Source: Clostridiales bacterium (GTDB taxonomy: Bacteria > Bacillota > Clostridia > Christensenellales > Aristaeellaceae). Taken from it: a DNA stretch of 29,215 bases. The DNA lies in the NCBI GenBank assembly GCA_004557905.1, contig SFFH01000017.1:1-29215 (forward strand), read 5' to 3'. Positions within the stretch are counted from its first letter, which is position 1. Each line of letters opens with the position of its first letter. Both the position numbers and the translations under genes were made by a program. Below are positions 22,877 through 29,215 of this stretch, one piece after another. The notes under the pieces are model-generated. The model saw only the letters and a list, made by a program, of their open reading frames with translations. It ran no database searches and was not told the DNA's origin.

Positions 22877-23851
22877 TTACAGCACGCCCATCAGCGCAAT
22901 CAGGCACAGCACCAGCGTCGTCGTCATGTACATGGCGACAATCTGGAACTCGCTCATGCCGCAAAGCTCGAAGTGATGATGAATCGGGGACATTTTGAAA
23001 ATGCGCTTGCCGCCCGTCTTCTTGAAATACGTCACCTGGATGATGACCGACAGGCTGCTCATGAGCATCCAGAACGCGATGAGCACCAGGATCAGCGGCT
23101 GGCGCAGCAGCATGGCCGCCGCGACCACAGCGCCGCCGATGAACATGGAGCCGGTGTCGCCCATGAACATCTTCGCCGGGCACACGTTGTACAGCCAGAA
23201 GCCCATCAGACCGCCAACCATCGCGCAGCACATCACGCCCAGATCGCCGCCAAGACCCGCCGCCGCCGCGATCACCGCCAGCGCCGCAAAGTCGAGCATG
23301 GACACGCCCGTGCACAGGCCGTCCAGGCCGTCCAGCAGGTTCGCGCTGTTGGTCGTGCCCACGATGACAAACATCATCAGCGGGATATACAGGATGCCCA
23401 GGTCAAGCTCCGCCTTGAGGAACGGAATTTTGATCACAGAGCCCACCATCGGATGGAAGTAGCAGTACGTCGAGAACGCCAGCGCCAGGATCGTCTGGAA
23501 GAACATCTTCTGCTTGGCGGTCAGGCCCGCGTTCTTGCCGCCGCGGATCTTGGTCATGTCGTCCGCAAAGCCGATGCACATGTTGCCCAGCGCCATCAGG
23601 ATCACGGCCAGCGTCATGTTCTGCGTGAGCGGCACGCTGTAATCATTCATCAGCAGGCCAATCAGAATCGCCGCGCCGGCGAACGCGAGGCCGCCCATGA
23701 TCGGCGTGCCCTGCTTCTTCTTGTGCGCCTCGGGCGCCAGCTCGTAGATGTTCTGGCCGAACTTCAGCTTGTAGAGCACCGGGAGCAGCAGCTTGCCCAG
23801 CAGGGCGCCGACCAAGAAGGCCAGCACCACGGAAAGCATCATCCTTTGCAT
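22877..23851 (-). CDS. mraY: Phospho-N-acetylmuramoyl-pentapeptide-transferase
   Basis: Encodes 324 residues with about ten membrane helices. MraY signatures are KKKQGTPIMGG, GFADDMTK, NLLDGLDGL, FMGDTGSM and PIHHHFEL. It transfers phospho-MurNAc-pentapeptide to undecaprenyl phosphate to form lipid I. Two ATGs lie in tandem as ATGACCATG; GGAGG is 7 bases before the second (23851), which I prefer. The identical GGAGGAATGAC arrangement precedes murE. It follows murE by 44 bases without murF in between. Confidence 0.98.
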   Translation of the reverse strand: MQRMMLSVVLAFLVGALLGKLLLPVLYKLKFGQNIYELAPEAHKKKQGTPIMGGLAFAGAAILIGLLMNDYSVPLTQNMTLAVILMALGNMCIGFADDMTKIRGGKNAGLTAKQKMFFQTILALAFSTYCYFHPMVGSVIKIPFLKAELDLGILYIPLMMFVIVGTTNSANLLDGLDGLCTGVSMLDFAALAVIAAAAGLGGDLGVMCCAMVGGLMGFWLYNVCPAKMFMGDTGSMFIGGAVVAAAMLLRQPLILVLIAFWMLMSSLSVIIQVTYFKKTGGKRIFKMSPIHHHFELCGMSEFQIVAMYMTTTLVLCLIALMGVL

Positions 23852-23895
23852 GGTCATTCCTCCGAATCCTTCGCGCGGCACACGCTGCCCGCGAA

Positions 23896-25353
23896 TCAGT
23901 TATTCTGCCTCATCTCTTCCAGGATCTCCCGGACGATCTGCTTTTCATCGAACGGACGCTTCACGCCGCAGATGTCCTGATACGTCTCGTGACCCTTGCC
24001 CGCCAGCACGACGATGTCGCCGCCCACGGCCATCTCCATGGCCTGACGGATCGCCTCGCGGCGGTCTTCGATGACCTCATATTTCGCGCCCGTGGGGGCA
24101 ATTCCCTGCTCGATGGCTGCAAGAATGTCCATCGGGTCCTCAAATCGCGGGTTGTCGCTGGTGAGAATCGAGTAGTCGGCCAGCTGTCCGGCGATTTTGC
24201 CCATCATCGGGCGCTTGCCCTTGTCGCGGTCGCCGCCGCAGCCGAACACCAGAATGATGCGGCCCCGGCAGAACTCGCGCACGGTGTGCAGGATGTTGTC
24301 CAGCGCGTCCGGCGAGTGGGAGTAGTCCAGGATCATGCGGTACGGCGTGTCGGTAGCGAGCATCTCCACGCGGCCCGGCACGGACACGACCGCCTCCAGG
24401 CCCTTCTTGATGTCCGCCAGATCGACGCCCAGGATGAGCGCGCACGAAGCCGCCGCGAGCGCATTGTAGACGTTGAACATGCCGGTGAGCAGCAGGTGAA
24501 TGCGCTCGGTATGCAGGTTGCGCAGATTGATCGTAAAGGATACGCCGCTCTCCGTGATTTCAATGTCGCGCGCGAACAGATCGGCACGGCCGGAAATGCC
24601 GTAGGTCAGCGTCGGGCAGGTCAGATCCTTCAGGATCTCCGGCGCGGTCTCCTCGTCGACGTTGATCGCCGCGTTGCGGACCATATCCGGCGCGAAGAGC
24701 AGCTTCTTGGCCTCAAAGTACTTCTCCATGGTGCCGAAGAAGTCGAGGTGATCCTGCGAGAGGTTGGTGTACGCCGCCGCCTCGAAGGTCATCGCCACCA
24801 GCTTGCGCAGGTACAGCGCATGCGCGGAGACCTCCATGCACACGACCTGCACGCCCGCGTCCGCCATGATGCGCAGGATTCTGAACATCTCGATCGGGTC
24901 CGGCGTGGTCAGCTTGCTGGGCAGCTTGGTGCTGCCGGCGATGCAGCCGGTCGTGCCGATGATGCCGCAGCGGATGCCCGCCGCCTCGAAGATGCTCTTG
25001 AGCAGGAAGGTCGTCGTCGTCTTGCCCTTGGTGCCGGTGATGCCGACGAGCTTCATGCGCTGCTGCGGGTGGCCGTTGAAGGCGCTGGCCATGCGCGTCA
25101 TGGCGGCGCGCACGTCCGTCACCAGCACCTGCGGGCAGTCGATATCAAGCTCGCGCTCCACCACCAGCGCCACACAGCCGTTTTCAATCGCCTGCGGCGC
25201 GAAGTCATGCGCGTCCACCTTGCCGCCGCGGATGCAGAAGAACAGGCCCTGCTCGCACTGCTCGCGGGAATTCGCCGTCAGCGACGCGATCTCCGCGTCC
25301 CCCGTCAGCTTCACCAGCTCGGGCATATCCATCGTCAGTTGTGATAGCTTCAT
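23896..25353 (-). CDS. murE: UDP-MurNAc-L-Ala-D-Glu--meso-diaminopimelate ligase
   Basis: Encodes 485 residues. The ATP-binding loop GITGTKGKTTTT is near residues 104-115, and the substrate motif SDNPRFEDP carries the Arg that recognises meso-diaminopimelate, so the peptidoglycan is predicted to be DAP-type. It adds the third residue of the stem peptide. The start at 25353 (MKLSQL) is chosen because GGAGG lies 7 bases upstream, while an earlier ATG two codons up is too close. It lies 32 bases after the transpeptidase gene. Confidence 0.97.
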   Translation of the reverse strand: MKLSQLTMDMPELVKLTGDAEIASLTANSREQCEQGLFFCIRGGKVDAHDFAPQAIENGCVALVVERELDIDCPQVLVTDVRAAMTRMASAFNGHPQQRMKLVGITGTKGKTTTTFLLKSIFEAAGIRCGIIGTTGCIAGSTKLPSKLTTPDPIEMFRILRIMADAGVQVVCMEVSAHALYLRKLVAMTFEAAAYTNLSQDHLDFFGTMEKYFEAKKLLFAPDMVRNAAINVDEETAPEILKDLTCPTLTYGISGRADLFARDIEITESGVSFTINLRNLHTERIHLLLTGMFNVYNALAAASCALILGVDLADIKKGLEAVVSVPGRVEMLATDTPYRMILDYSHSPDALDNILHTVREFCRGRIILVFGCGGDRDKGKRPMMGKIAGQLADYSILTSDNPRFEDPMDILAAIEQGIAPTGAKYEVIEDRREAIRQAMEMAVGGDIVVLAGKGHETYQDICGVKRPFDEKQIVREILEEMRQNN

Positions 25354-25385
25354 CGTCATTCCTCCATTGTTTCAGCGTACATGGG

Positions 25386-27509
25386 TCACGGCACCCGGTA
25401 TTCGACCGTGACTGTATCTCCTGCCGCAGCGTACGTTCCCGCCGCCGGGCTCTGCTTGACTGCTATGCCGTCGCCCTGCGCGTCAAGCGCAAGGCCTGCG
25501 CTCCTCATCGCCTGCGCGCTCTCGCGCACCGGCAGCCCGATCACATCGGGCACCTGCGTAAACTCTTCGACCGTCGGCGCGATCGCCCCCGTGACGTAGA
25601 GCATCGCGCAGAAGCCCTCCTGCACGGTCGTGCCTGCGGGCGGCAGCTGGCCGGTGACCACGCTCTGCGTGCCGTCCGTCACCGCGTCGATGCCCGCTTC
25701 CCGCAGGATCGCCCTGGCGTCCTTCACGTTCATGCCGGTCACCTCCGGCATCGTCACGCTCGCGCGCTGGGCGCTGCCGTCCGTCTTTTTGACCCCCAGC
25801 AGCGGCAGAATCTCCGAGAAGATCTGCGCGGCGAACGGCGCGGCCGTCGTGCCGCCGTAGTCCGGCTTCACCTGCGCCTCGTCCACGATCACCAGCACCG
25901 CCACCTCCGGCTCCTCCACGGGCGCAAAGCCCACGAACGAGCCGATGTGCAGGTTCGATTCAATTCTTCCGTTCTTGTAAATCTGCGCCGTGCCCGTCTT
26001 TCCGCCGACGGACCAGCCGTCCACCCGGGCGTTCTTGCCGCCGCCCTCGGCGACCACGCTGCCCAGCAGCTCGCGCATCGTCGCGCTCGTCGCGGCGGAG
26101 ATGGGATTGGCCACCACCGTCGGGCTGATGACCTCAGTCTCCTTGCCGTCTTCAGAAAGGATGGCCTCCACCAGATACGGCTTCATCAGCCGGCCGCCGT
26201 TGACCACCGCGCACGCCGCCGTGATCATCTGAATCGGCGTCACCGCAACGCTCTGGCCAAAGCCGATGCGCGCCAGATCGACGTCCTTGACGCGGCTCTG
26301 CGCAATCAGGATGCCCGAAGCCTCGCCATACAAGTCGATGCCCGTGCGCTTTCCCAGGCCGAAGGCGTGCAGATACCGATAAAATCTGTCGCTGCCCAGC
26401 CGCAGCGCCAGCTGCGTGAAGACCGGGTTGCACGAGTTCTGGAGCGCCTTTTTCATCGTCTCCGCGCCGTGGGGCGCGCCCCAGCAGCGCACCGTGCTGC
26501 CGCTGACCGTGATGCGGCCCGAGCAGTAGAAGCCCTCCTGCGGGTTCGTCGCGCCGCAGTCGATCGCAGCCGCCGCCGTGAGCATCTTGAACGTGGAGCC
26601 GGGCTCATACACGTCGCTGAGCGTCGTGATGCGCATCAGCTCGTTGAGCTGCTCGATGTCATCCCTCGGCGGGTCCGCCGGGTCGTACGTCGGGTACATC
26701 GCCATGGCGCGCACGGCGCCGGTGTTCACGTCCATCACGATCGCCTGCACCTGCTGCGCCTCGTTCACCTGCGCGCATTCGCGCACGGCGCGCTCCACCG
26801 CGGATTGCACCTCGCGGTCAATCGTCAGCCGCAGCGTGCTGCCCGCCTGTGCGGGCACATAGAGCGTCACGCCGTCGGGCAGCGTTCTGGCTTTGGCGTC
26901 CACCTCAGTCACAATCCGACCCGGCACGCCCGCAAGCACATCGTTGTACCTGAGCTCCAGGCCGCTCTGGCCCACGCCGTCCACGTTGCACAGGCCAAGC
27001 ACCTGCGCAAGGCTGCTCCCCATAGGATACCATCTGTTGACGTCTTCGTCAAATGTTATTCCGGACAATTTTGCGGCATCTGCGTTCGATTTGTCCGCCA
27101 TGAGCGCGCGGAGCCGGTCCGCGTCCTCGCGGGAAACCTGCCGCGCCAGCGTGACGGAGGCCGCCTTCGTATCCGAGAGCCTGGCCTTTGTCCGCTCCGC
27201 CGGCACGTCCAGCTCCCTTTGGAGAACGGAAGCAAGCCCATCGACGTCGCTCACATCGCGCACCCTCGCGCTGATGATGAAGCTGGTGATGGACTGCGCC
27301 AGCAATTTTCCATGGGTATCCACGATATCGCCGCGGCGCGCAGCCACCGTTCCGCTGCGCGTCCACTGGCGAACGCCCCGCTGCGTCAGCGCCCGGCTTT
27401 CAAAGATCTGCAGATCGACCAGCCGCAAAACCACGCAAAGAAAAAGGAGAAAGAATCCGCCCATCAACAGGACCAGCCGCTTTCGTACGGTGGCTCCCGG
27501 TGAACGCAA
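25386..27509 (-). CDS. Division transpeptidase (FtsI/PBP2B/SpoVD type) with two PASTA domains
   Basis: Encodes 707 residues. One membrane helix (about 11-30) anchors it; a dimerisation domain follows; the transpeptidase domain holds PGSTFK with catalytic Ser305, SCN at 359-361 and KTG at 504-506. Two PASTA domains cover about residues 580-707. It cross-links septal peptidoglycan with FtsW. Vegetative FtsI/PBP2B and sporulation SpoVD look alike in this region; the single copy here cannot decide between them. Translation appears to begin at a TTG (27507-27509), 6 bases after ftsL, with GGGAG about 9 bases upstream. No ATG or GTG precedes the membrane helix. Confidence 0.94.
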   Translation of the reverse strand: MRSPGATVRKRLVLLMGGFFLLFLCVVLRLVDLQIFESRALTQRGVRQWTRSGTVAARRGDIVDTHGKLLAQSITSFIISARVRDVSDVDGLASVLQRELDVPAERTKARLSDTKAASVTLARQVSREDADRLRALMADKSNADAAKLSGITFDEDVNRWYPMGSSLAQVLGLCNVDGVGQSGLELRYNDVLAGVPGRIVTEVDAKARTLPDGVTLYVPAQAGSTLRLTIDREVQSAVERAVRECAQVNEAQQVQAIVMDVNTGAVRAMAMYPTYDPADPPRDDIEQLNELMRITTLSDVYEPGSTFKMLTAAAAIDCGATNPQEGFYCSGRITVSGSTVRCWGAPHGAETMKKALQNSCNPVFTQLALRLGSDRFYRYLHAFGLGKRTGIDLYGEASGILIAQSRVKDVDLARIGFGQSVAVTPIQMITAACAVVNGGRLMKPYLVEAILSEDGKETEVISPTVVANPISAATSATMRELLGSVVAEGGGKNARVDGWSVGGKTGTAQIYKNGRIESNLHIGSFVGFAPVEEPEVAVLVIVDEAQVKPDYGGTTAAPFAAQIFSEILPLLGVKKTDGSAQRASVTMPEVTGMNVKDARAILREAGIDAVTDGTQSVVTGQLPPAGTTVQEGFCAMLYVTGAIAPTVEEFTQVPDVIGLPVRESAQAMRSAGLALDAQGDGIAVKQSPAAGTYAAAGDTVTVEYRVP

Positions 27510-27515
27510 GCCCTC

Positions 27516-28184
27516 TCACTCCCCAATATGAAGCACGTTGAGCAAGCCCAGCAGAATGTCAAGCAATTCCATTCTGGGCTCCTCCGTATTCTGTACCGTC
27601 TTCTGCGCCGTGCCTTCCGGCGTCCTGATGTAGATCGTCTCGGTCTTCGCGCGCTCCGGGCGAAGCATGCCCAGCTCGTTCTGCGCGAGGTTGCGGATGC
27701 GCTCGCCGCCGCGCGCCAGCTCGAGCTGCTGCGCAAGCCGCTCGTTCTCGCGCTCAAAGGCGACCGTATTCGCCTGATACGCATTGATGCTGCGCTGGAT
27801 CTCCACGCCCTCGATCATCTTCTGTCCCCAGGCCGCGAGCATCATCATGATGACAGTCAGCAGCACGAAGCAGACGATCACGTCCCTGCGCTCGCGCCTG
27901 GCCTGCGCGGCCAGCCGGTCCAGGAACGTCTGCGGCCGGGCGCGTCCCCGGCCCGGTGCGGACGACTGCTGTGCGGGCGCGGCCTCGGCGGCCTCGAACA
28001 CCGGGGCGGGCGTCTCGTGCCACGGGCGCTCGCTGCGGTAGCCCGCGCGGTTGTAATCGCGCAGCTCATCCTGCGCGGAGCCTGCGGGCACGTCCGCGAT
28101 GTACAGCGTCCGGTCCTCGTTTCCGGCGTAGCCCGCCTGGCTGTACCGGCCGCGCGCGCTGCGCGCCCTGTAAGCGCCTGCCAT
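27516..28184 (-). CDS. ftsL: FtsL/DivIC-like septum protein with long N-terminal extension
   Basis: Encodes about 222 residues. The core resembles FtsL: one membrane helix (about residues 101-122, VIVCFVLLTVIMMML), a coiled coil (FERENERLAQQLELARGG) and the IRNLAQNELGMLRPE motif. Unlike the short model FtsL, about 100 cytoplasmic residues precede the helix, rich in Arg, Tyr, Ala and Gly, with two similar AGY segments. After the coiled coil comes an unusual tail ending MELLDILLGLLNVLHIGE, which could form a second membrane-associated helix. Position between mraZ and the transpeptidase gene supports FtsL. The ATG at 28184 is the best guess; its ribosome site is weak. Confidence 0.82.
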   Translation of the reverse strand: MAGAYRARSARGRYSQAGYAGNEDRTLYIADVPAGSAQDELRDYNRAGYRSERPWHETPAPVFEAAEAAPAQQSSAPGRGRARPQTFLDRLAAQARRERRDVIVCFVLLTVIMMMLAAWGQKMIEGVEIQRSINAYQANTVAFERENERLAQQLELARGGERIRNLAQNELGMLRPERAKTETIYIRTPEGTAQKTVQNTEEPRMELLDILLGLLNVLHIGE

Positions 28185-28266
28185 CAGTGTATTCACCCGC
28201 CTTTCCGGCAAGAACCGTTCCGTTCCTGCGCATTCTGCCTCCGGTCATGCCGCCCGTGCGGCCTGA

Positions 28267-28719
28267 TCAAATCGGATATTTTTCGTACACGTAATCCGCG
28301 AGGTTCTCGAAGTCCTCCTCGGTCTCGGCCTCCATCTTCGCATAGACCTCGGCATCCCAGACCTCGATATAGGAATTCAGGCCGACGAACACGATATCGC
28401 GCGTCAGGCCGATCTTGTTTCTCAGCTTCGCCGGGATCAGCACGCGGCCCTGCGCGTCCATACTGTTGCCGGAGAAGGACACGCTCATCACATAGCGCTC
28501 GTACTTGATGCCGACCTTGTCCATCGGGTTGATGTGGGACAGGCGCTCGAGCTGCTGATCCCACATGGCCTTGGGATAGATGGCCACGGCGGTCTTGTTG
28601 GGGTTGATGGTGATGGTGAAGTCGTCGCCGAGCGCCTCGCGGAAGGACGCCGGGATGATCACGCGGCCCTTGCCATCCAGCGAATGGTCAAACGAGCCCG
28701 AAAACGCCATCTGAGCCAT
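28267..28719 (-). CDS. mraZ: Transcriptional regulator MraZ
   Basis: Encodes 150 residues with the two AbrB-like MraZ repeats: FDHSLDGKGRVIIPASFRE and, in the second half, NSMDAQGRVLIPAKLRNKIGL. MraZ binds repeats in its own promoter and controls the division cluster. AAGGAGG is followed by three in-frame ATGs; the second (28719, MAQMAFSG) has the best spacing of 10 bases, while the first is only one base away. rsmH (mraW), which normally follows, is missing: ftsL comes next after an 82-base gap. Confidence 0.97.
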   Translation of the reverse strand: MAQMAFSGSFDHSLDGKGRVIIPASFREALGDDFTITINPNKTAVAIYPKAMWDQQLERLSHINPMDKVGIKYERYVMSVSFSGNSMDAQGRVLIPAKLRNKIGLTRDIVFVGLNSYIEVWDAEVYAKMEAETEEDFENLADYVYEKYPI

Positions 28720-28747
28720 GCGCGTCATCCCTCCTTCCCCGAAGAAA

Positions 28748-28799
28748 CCACTTTACACCCTTTCTCAAATACTTTACACCATTTTCCTCCACTTTTCAA
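28748..28799 (-). promoter_or_regulatory. dcw promoter with MraZ-type repeat array
   Basis: On the minus strand TTGAAA (28794-28799) and TAAAGT (28771-28776) are 17 bases apart. GTGGAG, TGGTGTAAAG, GGGTGTAAAG and GTGG elements recur at about 10-base steps, and an exact GGTGTAAAGT occurs at 28750-28759 and 28771-28780, 21 bases apart. MraZ is known to bind such repeats; the array overlaps the core promoter, so repression is likely. Confidence 0.82.
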
Positions 28800-28888
28800 G
28801 CACCTCAGCGATGAAGAATTTGCTAAATCCCCCGCTGCCTCGTAACATTTGCGTAACAAACGGTCTGTAACCGTTCCGGCGCGCAACA

Positions 28889-28953
28889 GAAAAAAATAAA
28901 GTCCCCTCCCGCCGCAGCTCTGCGTCGCCAGAGCCGCGTGCGGAAGGGGACCT
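28889..28953 (-). terminator. Terminator after the PqqD-like gene
   Basis: On the minus strand GTCCCCT and CCGC (28940-28951) pair with GCGG and AGGGGAC (28901-28912) around one mismatch, with an inner GCTCTG/CAGAGC hairpin, followed by TTTATTTTTTTC. It isolates the PqqD-like gene from the mraZ promoter. Confidence 0.9.
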
Positions 28954-28996
28954 TCCCCGAATCTGTATACTTTTGTCAAGTCGCGCCGCGCCGGAA

Positions 28997-29215
28997 TCAC
29001 TCGATCCAGCCGGCCTTCTTGAAGTTGTCAAACAGCGCCGTCACGTCCGCGAGCGCCTCCTCATAGCTCACCTCGAACTCCTGCGTCAGCAGGCTGGCCA
29101 TCTCCTCTGCGGAGCTGACCTCCTCGATGTGCTCCCAGATGAACGCGCCGGTTTCGGTGGTCAGGATCATGCCGCTGAATTTCTGCGTCGTCAGGCCGAC
29201 CGGCATTAGCACATG
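28997..29215 (-). CDS. PqqD-family peptide-binding protein (5' end outside window)
   Basis: The last 73 residues are visible. VLMPVGLTTQKFSGMILTTETGAFIWEHIEE with a following EVSYEEALADVTALFDNFKKAGWIE is the PqqD/RRE pattern: a TGAFIW core and a winged helix ending in a Gly before the last strand. PqqD-like proteins bind precursor peptides of modified peptides and pass them to radical SAM or other enzymes; many clostridial members stand alone. The frame is open to the window edge, so the start and neighbours are unknown. A terminator follows. Confidence 0.85.
   Translation of the reverse strand, partial: HVLMPVGLTTQKFSGMILTTETGAFIWEHIEEVSSAEEMASLLTQEFEVSYEEALADVTALFDNFKKAGWIE

Noticed and set aside
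25341..27503. A 720-codon plus-strand open frame over the transpeptidase gene
   Set aside because: Antisense shadow; the minus strand has all transpeptidase and PASTA motifs.
1..29215. CRISPR arrays, tRNA or rRNA genes, insertion sequences, prophage genes
   Set aside because: No regularly spaced repeats, cloverleaf patterns, transposase motifs or phage genes were seen on either strand.

Overview
The window comes from a G+C-rich, low-complexity-free chromosome of a Gram-positive anaerobe, most likely a member of Clostridia. The basis is a T-box leader in front of leuA, consensus sigma-A-type promoters with strong GGAGG ribosome sites, rex, a VanW/G5 protein, a PASTA-bearing division transpeptidase, a DAP-type MurE (DNPR motif), rubrerythrin and a mraZ-led division cluster. 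A finer placement (for example a Christensenellales-like lineage) is only a guess. I see no phage, transposase, CRISPR array, tRNA or rRNA.

Layout. 1-291 is the end of a TtcA-like PP-loop tRNA-thiolation gene, closed by a terminator and followed by a cluster of hairpins. 502-1816 (minus) holds two small membrane proteins, a COG2426 (DedA-like) protein and a DUF368 protein, driven by a perfect TTGACA-N17-TATAAT promoter; both families are linked to undecaprenyl-phosphate recycling. 2046-4962 (minus) is rex-vanW-tetR. 5087-7135 is RNase R. 7390-8508 is rplM-rpsI-secG. A divergent promoter pair separates this from a leucine-type T-box and leuA (8769-10844, plus). 10891-14000 (minus) holds rubrerythrin, thymidine kinase, a cytidylate-kinase-like protein and a D-2-hydroxyacid dehydrogenase, with several separate promoters. 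14180-14875 (plus) is an exported protein of unknown function, convergent with a GT-C type membrane glycosyltransferase (14963-16519).

The right half (16580-28719, minus) is a division and cell-wall cluster in the order mraZ, ftsL, ftsI/spoVD-like, murE, mraY, murD, ftsW, ftsQ/divIB, ftsA, ftsZ. It lacks rsmH (mraW), murF and murG at their usual positions. In their place are short gaps or gaps with RNA-like hairpins. An MraZ-type repeat array overlaps the promoter in front of mraZ, and a separate promoter drives ftsA-ftsZ. The window ends in a partial PqqD-like gene.

How they work together: MurE, MurD and MraY make lipid I on undecaprenyl phosphate; FtsW and the PBP polymerise and cross-link septal wall; FtsQ and FtsL bridge to the cytoplasmic FtsA-FtsZ ring; the DUF368/COG2426 pair may return the lipid carrier. 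No single dramatic new system is evident. The best leads are the carrier-recycling operon, the shortened dcw cluster with structured gaps, the FtsZ tail with two CTP-like motifs, the FtsQ Thr/Pro tail encoded by an 18-bp tandem repeat near a GT-C enzyme, and a rubrerythrin ribosome site buried in a perfect 12-bp stem.
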